Source of the DNA: Bacteroidota bacterium
GTDB lineage: Bacteria; Bacteroidota; Bacteroidia; B-17B0; Aurantibacillaceae
Assembly (NCBI GenBank): GCA_947450025.1
Contig: CANFTW010000020.1
Coordinates: 1 to 35,131 of the forward strand
Reading direction: 5' to 3'
DNA: 35,131 nucleotides
A program made the position numbers and the translations under genes. Each line of letters opens with the position of its first letter. Positions within the stretch are counted from its first letter, which is position 1. Positions 7,962 to 16,965 of the stretch are shown here, in pieces. The notes under the pieces are model-generated. The model searched no databases. It was not told the origin of the DNA and saw only the letters and a list, made by a program, of their open reading frames with translations.

Positions 7962-9212
7962 TTACAAAAACAATCTTAAGCCATCAATGATTTTATTGGT
8001 GGCTCCTGAGTGTTCAAATACGTAATTTTTAGCTAAGACAGAAGATTCGGATAATACATTTTTATCTTCTAGTAATAGATTTAATTTTTGTGTTAATTCG
8101 TCCGCATTATTAATCACAAAACCAGCTTTTAAATCAATGACTTCGAAAGCTTCGTTAAATTTTTTATAGTTAGGGCCAAATAACACTGGTAATCCATAAA
8201 CCGTTGATTCTAAAATATTATGAATACCATTCGTAAAACCACCGCCAATAAAAGCAACTGTGCCATATTGGTAGACCGAAGAAAGTAATCCAATCGCGTT
8301 AACCACTAAAATAGAATCAGTATAACTTGGGGGATTATCAGAAAATAAATGAAAAGGTAATTTATTTTTAATTAATAAATTACTTAAACGATCAATGCTT
8401 TTTTTATCAATTTCGTGCGGCGCAATAATCAATTTAAGATGAGGATGTTTTTGTTTTAAAGAAAGATAAGATTCGATTAAATAATCTTCGTCTTTTTGCC
8501 ACGAACTTCCAGCAACAACCACAAACGAATCTTTAGAAAAATCTTCAATTTCTTTAATTTTTTTTGGCGAGGAGCATATTTGCAATACTCTATCAAACCG
8601 AGTATCTCCAGCTTTAACACCTGTAGCAACTTTCAATTCTTTTAATAATTGCAAAGAATAGTCATCTTGAGTATAAATTGTTTGATACGTTTTTAAGGCT
8701 TTTCTGAAATTAGTTCCATACCATTTAAAAAACGATTGATGTTTTTTAATCACGGTTGAAATTAAAAAAGTTGGAATATTCTGTCTTTCTAATTCAAATA
8801 AATAATTCAACCAAAACTCATACTTCACAAAAATAGAAAGTTTAGGTTTTAAAGTCGAAATAAAACGATGTGCGTTGAATGTTGTATCTACTGGTAAATA
8901 GATTACCAAATCAGCAAAAGGATAATTTTTTTGAATTTCATAACCTGATGGAGAGAAAAAAGTTAGGACCACTTTTTGTTGAGGATACTCTTTTTTTAAT
9001 TGTTCGATGACTGGTCGCCCTTGTTCAAATTCGCCTAAAGAAGCGCAATGAAACCAAATCGAATTTTCCAATTGCAAACTCGATACTTTTGATTTTAAAT
9101 GCTCTTCCCAATTTTTTCTACCTTCAATCCATAACTTTGCTTTAGGATTAAAATACGAAGCTAATTTTAATCCAATTTGAAAACCGCATATGCCAAGGCT
9201 GTATAAAAACAT
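7962..9212 (-). CDS. waaA: 3-deoxy-D-manno-octulosonic acid (Kdo) transferase
   Basis: This GT30 glycosyltransferase adds Kdo to lipid IVA on the cytoplasmic face of the inner membrane, building the lipopolysaccharide inner core. The 416-aa protein has an N-terminal hydrophobic anchor (residues 1-20), then the family signatures: WFHCASLGEFEQGRPVI with the catalytic Glu, TFFSPSGYE, KYEFW, GDTRFDR, VVAGSSWQKDE, APHEI, and FIGGGFTNGIHNILES for CMP-Kdo binding. Length is normal. It lies downstream of parC on the same strand with a 78-bp gap holding a palindromic element, so read-through from parC is uncertain. One transferase gene is seen; how many Kdo residues it adds cannot be told. Confidence 0.95.
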   Translation of the reverse strand: MFLYSLGICGFQIGLKLASYFNPKAKLWIEGRKNWEEHLKSKVSSLQLENSIWFHCASLGEFEQGRPVIEQLKKEYPQQKVVLTFFSPSGYEIQKNYPFADLVIYLPVDTTFNAHRFISTLKPKLSIFVKYEFWLNYLFELERQNIPTFLISTVIKKHQSFFKWYGTNFRKALKTYQTIYTQDDYSLQLLKELKVATGVKAGDTRFDRVLQICSSPKKIKEIEDFSKDSFVVVAGSSWQKDEDYLIESYLSLKQKHPHLKLIIAPHEIDKKSIDRLSNLLIKNKLPFHLFSDNPPSYTDSILVVNAIGLLSSVYQYGTVAFIGGGFTNGIHNILESTVYGLPVLFGPNYKKFNEAFEVIDLKAGFVINNADELTQKLNLLLEDKNVLSESSVLAKNYVFEHSGATNKIIDGLRLFL

Positions 9213-9220
9213 TTTTCCTT

Positions 9221-9280
9221 TGTCAGTTCGAGCGGAGTCGAGAACTATTTATAAGCTTCTCAACTTTACTCGATTTGACA
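9221..9280. repeat. Short palindromic element between parC and waaA
   Basis: The ends TGTCAGTTCGAG and CTCGATTTGACA form an imperfect outer stem (ten pairs, one G-T, one mismatch), and GTCGAGAA/TTCTCAAC form an inner stem with one mismatch. It is a shorter relative of the cloverleaf element at 2236-2353, without its two side arms. It could act as an attenuator or terminator between the two genes. Confidence 0.55.
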
Positions 9281-9290
9281 TTAATCTGTT

Positions 9291-11915
9291 TTAAAAATCA
9301 AAATTTATTTGTCCGTCTTTTCCTTTAAAATTATCCGCATTCAATTTCTCCATCGCTCGACGATGTAATTCCATTGGCGATAAACCATTATCGCCAATAC
9401 TTTCATCTTCTTCACTATAATCTTCCATTTCAATTTCTTCAGATAATCTCAAATTTATTTCTTTTACTTTATAAGAAGTTAATCGCTTTCCTTTCGCTTT
9501 CATATTAACCATTGGCGCAAACTCAACTAAGTTAACTGCTTCATCAGGAATGACCTTATCTTTTTCTTTATTGAATTTAATATCAACAATAGGTAATATT
9601 TGAGACGTTATTAATTCCATACGAGAATTTTCATTCTCAGTAATAATTAATGTTTTATTGGTAGTATTCTCAGGTATAAAACGTTTGGTGATATACGATT
9701 TACTTTCTCCGTCAAAATAAATACAAGACAACACTTGTTCTGGATAATATTTCTCAATTAAAATAATATCCTCATCAAAATGATTTAAAACATCGTAGGT
9801 ATATAATTTATAAAATCCTTTGCTAGTGACTGTTAAGATTTTATCCTCGCCAGCAAACTTTCCTAAATAAGTTCCTTTATTTTCTCGATTTAAACGATGC
9901 ACGGCATCATTAAACCAATAATCTTCAGCAGCTAATGTTGAAGTGCCTTTTGTTTTTAATAATACTTTTTTAACCGCATACTTGGTCACAATATTTCCTG
10001 TTGAGGCTCTTCCTTTTACTGGAATCTCTGCAAAATCTACATCTAATTCAAATTTACGTAAACCAGCCACTGGTTTTAAAATCACCTGAACCTTTTCAGC
10101 TTCACCATTTGGATTGATGGTAAACCAATGCACTGCAGAATTTGCTGTACCTTTTGTTAAATCATATTCTTTCTCACGAGTAACGCCCGTTACGTTAAAT
10201 CGTTTAATAAAGGTTACTCCTTTTGGTCCATCTGTATAAATCATATTATACGTCGTACGCTCATCATTTTTCTTAAAGATAGCAATGTAGATTATGTCTT
10301 TACCAATAAATACTTTATCGGATACTTTAAAAACTTTCATCTTACCATCTTTTGTAAAGGCAATGAAATCATCTAGGTCTGAGCAATCGCAAACAAACTC
10401 ATCTTTTTTCAAGCTCTTACCAGCAAAACCTTCTGCACGATTCACATATAACTTTTCGTTAGCCATAATTACTTCAGTCGCAACAATGGTTTCTAGCTCT
10501 TTTGTTTCTGTTTTACGTTCTCTTCCTGCTCCGTATTTTTTCTTTAAATTTTTAAAATACTCAACCGCATAATCTACTAAGTTAGCTAAATGACCTTTTA
10601 CGGTTTCAATTTTAGCATCTAATTCTTTCATGTGTTCCTCAGCTTTAATACTGTCGAAGCGCGTGATACGAATCATCGGAATTTGAGTTAAACGTTGTAA
10701 ATCTTCATCCGTAATTTCTCTAATTAATTTTTTACGGTGTGGTTTAAAACGTTCATATAAATATTCATATAATGTTTCTCTAGTAGAATATTTCTTAAAG
10801 TCGATATACATTTCTTCTTTAATAAATAATTTTTCTAACGAAGAGAAATGCCATTTTTCTTGAAGTTCACTTAATTCAATTTCTAACTCACGTTTTAATA
10901 AAGCTAATGTTTGGTGAGTAGAAATTTTTAATATTTCACTAACACCAACAAAACGAGGCTTCTCATTTTCAATAATACAAGCATTTGGAGAAATACTCAT
11001 TTCACAGTTTGTGAAAGCATATAACGCATCAATGGTTTTATCAGGAGAAATACCAGGTTGTAAATGAATTAAAATTTCAACGCTCTCTGAAGTATTATCC
11101 TCAACTTTTTTAACTTTAATTTTTCCCTTATCGTTAGCTGCTAAAATCGAATCGATTAAAGAACCTGTAGTTGTACCAAAAGGAATTTCAGTGATAATTA
11201 ATGTTTTAGAATTTAACTCTTTGACACGAGCTCTAATTTTAACTTTACCTCCACGTAATCCATCTTTATAATCACTAAAATCGGCAATGCCACCGGTCAC
11301 AAAATCAGGATAAATAACCGCTTTACGACCACGTAAAATTTGAATAGACGCATCAATTAATTCATTGAAGTTGTGCGGTAAAATCTTCGTTGCTAAACCA
11401 ACGGCAATACCTTCTACTCCGTGAGCTAAAACTAAAGGAAATTTTACTGGTAAGGTAATTGGTTCTTTGTTACGACCATCGTAACTCATTCCCCAATTAG
11501 TAGTTTTAGGATTAAAGATGATTTCTTGTCCTAATTTAGATAAACGTGCTTCAATATAACGTGGCGCAGCGGCGCTATCACCTGTTAAAATATTTCCCCA
11601 GTTACCTTGACAGTCAATTAATAAATCTTTTTGACCAATAGCTACCAATGCATCACCAATACTAGCATCACCATGTGGGTGATATTTCATCGTATTACCA
11701 ATTAAGTTAGCCACTTTATTATAACGACCATCTTCTAGTTCCCACATACTATGTAAGATTCGACGCTGAACTGGCTTTAAACCGTCTTCCATCGCAGGAA
11801 CAGCACGCTCTAATATGACATAAGAGGCATAATCAATGAACCAAGTTTTAAACATGCCTGAAACATGTTTCACTGTTCCTAATTCGTTGTGTTCGTTATT
11901 TATATTTTCTTCCAT
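9291..11915 (-). CDS. parC: DNA topoisomerase IV subunit A
   Basis: The 874-aa subunit cuts and rejoins DNA in the ATP-driven decatenase that separates replicated chromosomes. The winged-helix core is clear: LKPVQRRIL near residue 47, KYHPHGDASIGDALV near 77-91, and the catalytic Tyr120 in APRYIEAR. A coiled-coil arm follows (about 400-480), then a degenerate beta-pinwheel C-terminal domain. The absence of a GyrA-box pinwheel and the pairing with parE argue for topoisomerase IV rather than gyrase. The position equal to E. coli ParC Ser80 is Ala (HPHGDAS), which I believe is usual in this phylum. It starts 61 bp after parE stops and is probably in the same transcript. Confidence 0.93.
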   Translation of the reverse strand: MEENINNEHNELGTVKHVSGMFKTWFIDYASYVILERAVPAMEDGLKPVQRRILHSMWELEDGRYNKVANLIGNTMKYHPHGDASIGDALVAIGQKDLLIDCQGNWGNILTGDSAAAPRYIEARLSKLGQEIIFNPKTTNWGMSYDGRNKEPITLPVKFPLVLAHGVEGIAVGLATKILPHNFNELIDASIQILRGRKAVIYPDFVTGGIADFSDYKDGLRGGKVKIRARVKELNSKTLIITEIPFGTTTGSLIDSILAANDKGKIKVKKVEDNTSESVEILIHLQPGISPDKTIDALYAFTNCEMSISPNACIIENEKPRFVGVSEILKISTHQTLALLKRELEIELSELQEKWHFSSLEKLFIKEEMYIDFKKYSTRETLYEYLYERFKPHRKKLIREITDEDLQRLTQIPMIRITRFDSIKAEEHMKELDAKIETVKGHLANLVDYAVEYFKNLKKKYGAGRERKTETKELETIVATEVIMANEKLYVNRAEGFAGKSLKKDEFVCDCSDLDDFIAFTKDGKMKVFKVSDKVFIGKDIIYIAIFKKNDERTTYNMIYTDGPKGVTFIKRFNVTGVTREKEYDLTKGTANSAVHWFTINPNGEAEKVQVILKPVAGLRKFELDVDFAEIPVKGRASTGNIVTKYAVKKVLLKTKGTSTLAAEDYWFNDAVHRLNRENKGTYLGKFAGEDKILTVTSKGFYKLYTYDVLNHFDEDIILIEKYYPEQVLSCIYFDGESKSYITKRFIPENTTNKTLIITENENSRMELITSQILPIVDIKFNKEKDKVIPDEAVNLVEFAPMVNMKAKGKRLTSYKVKEINLRLSEEIEMEDYSEEDESIGDNGLSPMELHRRAMEKLNADNFKGKDGQINFDF

Positions 11916-11942
11916 TTTTCTAAATCATTCTTTTAAAAATAG

Positions 11943-11966
11943 TCTTCGACATCGCGCAGACTGACA
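11943..11966. repeat. Partial copy of the interspersed palindromic element
   Basis: TCTTCGACATCGCGCAGACT followed by GACA lies in the 61-bp gap between parE and parC. It has the TTCGAC...TGACA ends of the family but only one flank. Confidence 0.4.
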
Positions 11967-11976
11967 TCTATTTTAA

Positions 11977-13842
11977 TTACGCCTTTAATAACTCTTCTTC
12001 TGCATCAACCTCAACACGTAAATTCTCAATAATAAACTCTTGTCTATCTTGAGTATTTTTACCCATATAATAACTTAATAATTGTTGGATAGATGCTTGT
12101 TGATCTAATAATACTGGCTCTAAACGAATATCTTTTCCGATAAAATGTTTGAACTCATCTGGAGAGATTTCACCTAATCCCTTAAATCGAGTAATCTCTG
12201 GCTTAGGCCCTAATTTTGCAATGGCCGCTTTACGCTCTTCATCGCTGTAACAGTAGGCTGTTTCTTTTTTATTACGCACACGGAATAATGGTGTTTGTAA
12301 AATATAGACGTGTCCATTTTTTACTAAGTCAGGAAAGAACTGTAAGAAGAATGTTAATAATAACAAACGAATATGCATTCCATCCACATCGGCATCTGTA
12401 GCGATAACAACATTATTATATCTTAAATCTTCTAAACTATCTTCAATATTTAAAGCTGCTTGTAATAAATTAAACTCTTCATTTTCGTATACAATTTTTT
12501 TACCTAATCCAAAAGAATTTAAAGGCTTTCCTTTTAAACTAAATACCGCTTGTGTATTGACATCACGTGTTTTAGTAATAGACCCACTTGCCGAATCACC
12601 CTCACAAATAAACAAAGTCGTTTCGTGAGCACGAGGATTTTTCGCCTCATCTAAATGCACTCTACAATCGCGTAATTTTTTATTATGTAAGTTCGATTTT
12701 TTAGCGCGCTCACGTGCTAACTTTTGAATACCAGATAGTTCCTTACGTTCACGCTCATTAGCAACAATCTTCGCTTCAATAGCTCTTGCTGTTTCAGGAT
12801 TTTTATGTAAGTAATTATCTAATTGTTGTTTGATAAAATCTCCAACGAACGAACGCATGGTTTGTCCGCCTGGAGCAACTTCTTGAGAACCTAATTTTGT
12901 TTTTGTTTGAGATTCAAACACAGGCTCTTGAACACGAACCGAAACAGCGGCAATAATAGATTTACGAACATCAGCTGGATCAAAATCTTTTTTATAAAAC
13001 TCACGAATGGTTTTCACAACCGCTTCTCTAAATGCAGCCTGATGTGTCCCTCCTTGCGTTGTATACTGACCATTGACATAAGAATAATATTCTTCTGAAT
13101 AATGTTCATTACTATGTGTCATTGCTAATTCAATATCATCGCCTTTTAAGTGAACAATAGGATATAAAATTTCGCCTGTAATATTCTTCTCTAATAAATC
13201 TTTTAAACCATTATCAGATTTATAAACTTGTCCATTAAAATATAAAGTCAAGCCTGTATTTAAAAACGCATAGTTCCATAACATCTTGTCAATATATTCA
13301 TGAATGTAATGGTATTTTTTAAAGATGGTATCATCTGGTCTAAATTCTACATAAGTACCATTTGCTTCCGTTGTTTTTTCTAGCTTTGATTCTTTGACTA
13401 AATTACCGCAAGAAAAATCCGCTGTTTTAGATTGTCCATCACGAAAAGCTGTTACTCGGAAATTAATAGATAAGGCATTGACTGCTTTTGTACCGACACC
13501 ATTTAAACCAATTGATTTTTTGAAGGCATCACTATCATATTTACCACCCGTGTTAATTTTAGAAACAACCTCAACTACTTTTCCTAATGGGATACCTCGT
13601 CCATAATCTCGAATAGAAACAGCGCCATCTTTTACAGCCACTTCAATTTTCTTTCCAGCTCCCATCATAAACTCATCAATAGAGTTGTCCATCACCTCTT
13701 TGATGAGCACGTAAATACCATCATCAAAAGCCGAACCATCTCCAAGCTTACCAATGTACATCCCAGGTCGCATACGGATATGCTCTTTCCAATCGAGGGA
13801 TTTAATACTGTCTTCGTTATAACTTGCTATTTCTTTTGCCAT
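11977..13842 (-). CDS. parE: DNA topoisomerase IV subunit B (ATPase)
   Basis: The 621-aa subunit binds ATP and drives strand passage by ParC. The GHKL ATPase has the N-box in VMDNSIDEF (about 51-59), DYGRGIPLG, and the glycine lid [15 protein letters not shown]. The TOPRIM domain shows [11 protein letters not shown] with the metal-binding Glu near residue 413 and DADVDGMH near 484, and the C-terminal IPRFKGLGE-like motif appears as [10 protein letters not shown]. About 620 aa is usual for the ParE of this phylum and shorter than GyrB proteins carrying insertions. It precedes parC. Its leader carries an AT-rich heptamer repeat (13847-13874). Confidence 0.93.
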   Translation of the reverse strand: MAKEIASYNEDSIKSLDWKEHIRMRPGMYIGKLGDGSAFDDGIYVLIKEVMDNSIDEFMMGAGKKIEVAVKDGAVSIRDYGRGIPLGKVVEVVSKINTGGKYDSDAFKKSIGLNGVGTKAVNALSINFRVTAFRDGQSKTADFSCGNLVKESKLEKTTEANGTYVEFRPDDTIFKKYHYIHEYIDKMLWNYAFLNTGLTLYFNGQVYKSDNGLKDLLEKNITGEILYPIVHLKGDDIELAMTHSNEHYSEEYYSYVNGQYTTQGGTHQAAFREAVVKTIREFYKKDFDPADVRKSIIAAVSVRVQEPVFESQTKTKLGSQEVAPGGQTMRSFVGDFIKQQLDNYLHKNPETARAIEAKIVANERERKELSGIQKLARERAKKSNLHNKKLRDCRVHLDEAKNPRAHETTLFICEGDSASGSITKTRDVNTQAVFSLKGKPLNSFGLGKKIVYENEEFNLLQAALNIEDSLEDLRYNNVVIATDADVDGMHIRLLLLTFFLQFFPDLVKNGHVYILQTPLFRVRNKKETAYCYSDEERKAAIAKLGPKPEITRFKGLGEISPDEFKHFIGKDIRLEPVLLDQQASIQQLLSYYMGKNTQDRQEFIIENLRVEVDAEEELLKA

Positions 13843-13846
13843 TTTT

Positions 13847-13874
13847 AATTTAAAATTTAAAATTTAAAATTTAA
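13847..13874. repeat. Heptamer tandem repeat in the parE leader
   Basis: A run with a 7-bp period (TTTAAAA units, about four copies) ends only 4 bp before the parE ATG on the minus strand. Such AT heptamers can slip in replication; a regulatory effect is speculation. The remainder of the 91-bp gap up to the AIM24-family gene shows no other signal. Confidence 0.6.
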
Positions 13875-13933
13875 GAAATTATAAAGCCCTTGGCCTTACA
13901 ATTCTTAAATCTGACTTCTAACTTCGTAGTTTA

Positions 13934-14710
13934 TTAATCTCCATCCAATAAATTTCCTAATCCGCCTAAAATACTACCTTCTTCTTTTCTATTTCCAGAC
14001 CCATAAGATAAAATTCTTCCAGCTAAACGACTAATTGGTAATGTTTGAATCCACACCTTACCTGGGCCAGTAAGTGTTGCATAAAACACACCTTCGCCAC
14101 CAAATAAAGTATTTTTTACGCCTCCAATAAATTGGATATCATAATTAACATCGCTAGTAAATGCGACAATACATCCAGTATCTACTTTTAAAATCTCGCC
14201 TCGTTGCAAATGTTTTTCAATAACATGTCCTCCACTATGCACAAAAGCAAATCCATCACCTTCTAACTTTTGCATAATAAATCCTTCCCCTCCAAACAAA
14301 CCAGTTCCTAATTTCTTTTGAAATTCAATACCAATAGAAACTCCATTAGCTGCGCATAAAAAACTGTTTTTTTGACAAATAATTTTGTTCCCTAAACGAG
14401 CTAAATCCATCGGAATAATTTTACCAGCATAGGGTGCTGCAAAAGTGACTTGGCGTTTTTGTTGAGAATGATTTGTGTATACCGTCATAAATAAATTTTC
14501 ACCAGTGAGTAATCGCTTACCTGCTGTAAATAATTTACTCATAAAACCAGTGTTATTTCCATCACCAAATAAGGTTTGCATTTGAATGCCATCCGTCATC
14601 ATCATAAAACTTCCTGGTTCAGCGATAACTGCTTCTTGTGGATCTAATTCAATTTCCACACATTGCATTTCTTCTCCAAATAATTTAAAATCAATTTCGT
14701 GATTGTTCAT
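13934..14710 (-). CDS. AIM24 / TIGR00266 family protein
   Basis: This 258-aa cytoplasmic protein belongs to the AIM24-like family, built of beta-helical repeats rich in glycine. The features seen are typical: EAVIAEPGSFMMMTDGIQM near the N-terminus, KRLLTGENLFMTVYTN, a GGEGFIMQKLEGDG segment, GGHVIEK, and VKNTLFGGEGVFYATLTGPGKVWIQTLP near the C-terminus, followed by a Gly-rich tail. The biochemical role is unknown across the family; links to membranes have been proposed from the mitochondrial relative. It starts 23 bp after the ychF stop and is probably cotranscribed with it. Confidence 0.9.
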   Translation of the reverse strand: MNNHEIDFKLFGEEMQCVEIELDPQEAVIAEPGSFMMMTDGIQMQTLFGDGNNTGFMSKLFTAGKRLLTGENLFMTVYTNHSQQKRQVTFAAPYAGKIIPMDLARLGNKIICQKNSFLCAANGVSIGIEFQKKLGTGLFGGEGFIMQKLEGDGFAFVHSGGHVIEKHLQRGEILKVDTGCIVAFTSDVNYDIQFIGGVKNTLFGGEGVFYATLTGPGKVWIQTLPISRLAGRILSYGSGNRKEEGSILGGLGNLLDGD

Positions 14711-14733
14711 TGTGTTAAAATTTAATTTATAGA

Positions 14734-15834
14734 TTACACATTAAAACGGAAGTGCATGACATCTCCATCTGCTACTACATATTCTTTTCCTTCTACCCGT
14801 AACTTGCCAACTTCTTTACAAGCATTTTCAGAACCATAAGTTACATAGTCGTTATAACCAATAACCTCAGCACGAATAAATCCTTTTTCAAAATCTGTAT
14901 GAATAACACCTGCCGCTTGTGGAGCTGTCATTCCTTTTTCAATCGTCCAAGCTCTAACTTCTTTTACACCTGCTGTAAAGTAGGTTTGTAATTTTAATAA
15001 GCTATACGCTTGTTTAATTAATTTATTGACACCTGGTTCATCTAATCCCATTTCACCAAGGAACATTTGCTTTTCTTCATAGGTTTCTAACGAAGAAATT
15101 TCACTTTCCATAGCAGCAGTAATTACTAATAATTCAGCACCTTCACCCTTTATAGCTTCCCTAACAGCATCAACGTATTTATTTCCAGTTTTTGCAGAAG
15201 CCTCATCTACGTTACACACATACATTACTGGCTTAATCGTCAATAAATGTAAATCTTGAATAAAAGGTAATTCGCTTTCTTCTAATTGACAGGCGCGAGC
15301 AGATTTTCCACTCTCTAAAGTTTCTTTTAATTTTGAACAAGCGGCATATGTTTTCACGGCATCTTTATCGTTTCCAGTTTTAGCTTGCTTTTCAAACTTC
15401 TTCAACTTAGCATCAACCGCTTCTAAATCTTTTAACTGCAATTCTGTATCAATAATTTCTTTATCACGCACTGGATTTACATTGCCATCTACATGAATGA
15501 TATTATCGTCATCAAAGCAACGTAAGACATGTAAAATAGCATTACATTCACGGATGTTAGCTAAGAATTTATTTCCTAAGCCTTCTCCTTTACTGGCTCC
15601 TTTTACTAAACCAGCAATATCTACAATCTCAACAGTTGTGGGTTGTAGCGCTTGAGGTTTTACTAATTCTGCTAATTTATTTAAACGTTCATCTGGAACG
15701 GTAATAACACCCACATTTGGTTCAATTGTACAAAACGGGAAATTAGCCGCTTGTGCTTTTGCATTACTTAAACAATTAAACAAGGTCGATTTTCCAACAT
15801 TTGGTAAGCCAACAATTCCACATTTTAAAGCCAT
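14734..15834 (-). CDS. ychF: YchF/OLA1 family ribosome-binding ATPase
   Basis: This 366-aa P-loop protein of the Obg-related family hydrolyses ATP rather than GTP and binds ribosomes; it is tied to oxidative-stress control in E. coli. Seen here: P-loop GLPNVGKST (residues 8-16), a [10 protein letters not shown] switch 2 motif, the G4 position CNVDE in place of the GTP-specific NKxD, an alpha-helical hairpin, and a C-terminal TGS domain (LQTYFTAG...[15 protein letters not shown]). Length is standard (about 363). The leader contains a 12-bp perfect inverted repeat that could fold in the mRNA (15857-15900). Likely first gene of the run into the AIM24-family gene. Confidence 0.96.
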   Translation of the reverse strand: MALKCGIVGLPNVGKSTLFNCLSNAKAQAANFPFCTIEPNVGVITVPDERLNKLAELVKPQALQPTTVEIVDIAGLVKGASKGEGLGNKFLANIRECNAILHVLRCFDDDNIIHVDGNVNPVRDKEIIDTELQLKDLEAVDAKLKKFEKQAKTGNDKDAVKTYAACSKLKETLESGKSARACQLEESELPFIQDLHLLTIKPVMYVCNVDEASAKTGNKYVDAVREAIKGEGAELLVITAAMESEISSLETYEEKQMFLGEMGLDEPGVNKLIKQAYSLLKLQTYFTAGVKEVRAWTIEKGMTAPQAAGVIHTDFEKGFIRAEVIGYNDYVTYGSENACKEVGKLRVEGKEYVVADGDVMHFRFNV

Positions 15835-15856
15835 AATTTACAATAGTTTGAAAGTT

Positions 15857-15900
15857 AAAACGTTTAGAATATTAAAAGTTAGCAAGACTCTAAACGTTTT
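15857..15900 (-). promoter_or_regulatory. Perfect 12-bp inverted repeat in the ychF leader
   Basis: AAAACGTTTAGA (15857-15868) and TCTAAACGTTTT (15889-15900) pair perfectly over 12 bp with a 20-base loop, 22 bp before the ychF ATG. If transcription starts downstream of the -7 at 15918-15925, the whole hairpin is in the mRNA. Each arm also contains the palindrome AAACGTTT, so paired operator sites are an alternative. There is no T-run, so it is not a classical terminator. Confidence 0.6.
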
Positions 15901-15917
15901 ATAATTAATATAATCTG

Positions 15918-15925
15918 CAAATATA
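15918..15925 (-). promoter_or_regulatory. -7 element of the ychF promoter
   Basis: TATATTTG on the minus strand matches TAnnTTTG fully; no TTG is found at the right distance upstream. Confidence 0.45.
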
Positions 15926-16081
15926 TTAAAATGCATTACTAAGCTTTGCTATAAATAGTAGCATTGTTGGGCAGTTTTTAACAATTAGCCGATTTTTATT
16001 GTGTATAAAACTTGAATTCCTTTATTTTTTAACATCCTGATATTATTATCAACATTACGGTGATATAGGCTAATCAAATGC

Positions 16082-16089
16082 TATTTTTG
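16082..16089 (+). promoter_or_regulatory. -7 element of the transketolase promoter
   Basis: TATTTTTG matches TAnnTTTG and lies 17 bp before the ATG at 16107. The triplet 19 bases upstream is GTG, one base off the TTG consensus. Confidence 0.5.
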
Positions 16090-16106
16090 CAGCAAAATCA
16101 ATACTT

Positions 16107-16955
16107 ATGGCAGATATTCAAACTCTTCAAAAATTGTCCACTCAAGTTCGCCGCGACATCGTTCGTATGGTTCACGCTGTTAGCTCGGGTCATCCAGGCG
16201 GTTCGCTAGGTTGTACGGATTTTTTAGTAGCGCTATATAACGGTGTTATGAACCATCATCCTAAAAATTTTACCATGGACGGTATTGGAGAAGATTTGTT
16301 TTTCTTAAGCAATGGTCACATTTCTCCTGTATATTATAGTGTTTTAGCGCGTTGTGGCTATTTCCCTGTGGAAGAGTTAAAAACTTTCCGTCGTTTAAAT
16401 ACACGTTTACAAGGCCACCCAACCACTCACGACCATTTGCCAGGTGTGCGTATTGCTAGTGGTTCATTAGGACAAGGCATGAGTGTAGCAATTGGTGCGG
16501 CTTTAGCAAAAAAATTAAATAAAGATAATTCAATCATCTACAGTTTACACGGCGATGGTGAGTTACAAGAAGGTCAAATTTGGGAAGCAGCTATTTATGC
16601 AGCCGCAAATAAAGTAGACCACTACATTGCGACAATTGATTATAATGGACGTCAAATTGATGGAGATGTTGAAAATGTTTTATCACTAGGAAACTTAAAA
16701 GCAAAATTTGAAGCTTTTGGATGGCAAGTCGTTGAAACTGAAAAAGGAAATGATATGACCTCAGTGATTGAAGGTTTAGCAAAAGCTAAAACGTTCATTG
16801 GTAAAGGGAAGCCTATTGTGAACATTATGAAAACAGAAATGGGTGCTGGTGTTGATTTTATGATGGGCACTCACAAATGGCATGGATCTGCACCTAACGA
16901 TGAGCAGTTAGCGAAAGCTTTAGGTCAGTTAGAAGAAACGTTAGGCGATTATTAA
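16107..16955 (+). CDS. Transketolase, N-terminal subunit
   Basis: This 282-aa protein is the thiamine-diphosphate-binding half of a split transketolase, which moves two-carbon units between sugar phosphates in the pentose phosphate pathway. Visible motifs: SSGHPGGSLG (about 26-35), LSNGHISPVYY, GHPTTHDHLPGV, SGSLGQGMSVAIGAA, and the cofactor site GDGELQEGQIWEA with the following Asn in IDYNGRQIDG. The protein ends where the pyrimidine-binding half would begin in single-chain enzymes. That half is encoded at 18404, beyond an intervening VWA gene, instead of directly next to it. The two subunits must assemble to make the active site. Confidence 0.95.
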   Translation: MADIQTLQKLSTQVRRDIVRMVHAVSSGHPGGSLGCTDFLVALYNGVMNHHPKNFTMDGIGEDLFFLSNGHISPVYYSVLARCGYFPVEELKTFRRLNTRLQGHPTTHDHLPGVRIASGSLGQGMSVAIGAALAKKLNKDNSIIYSLHGDGELQEGQIWEAAIYAAANKVDHYIATIDYNGRQIDGDVENVLSLGNLKAKFEAFGWQVVETEKGNDMTSVIEGLAKAKTFIGKGKPIVNIMKTEMGAGVDFMMGTHKWHGSAPNDEQLAKALGQLEETLGDY

Positions 16956-16965
16956 TAGTTGAGAT

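Noticed and set aside
10294-10572. 92-aa plus-strand open frame inside parC
   Set aside because: It is antisense to a clear conserved gene and has no independent features.
9291-13842. Reading parC/parE as gyrA/gyrB
   Set aside because: The adjacent E-then-C order, the lengths (621 and 874 aa) and the lack of a GyrA-box pinwheel fit topoisomerase IV better.
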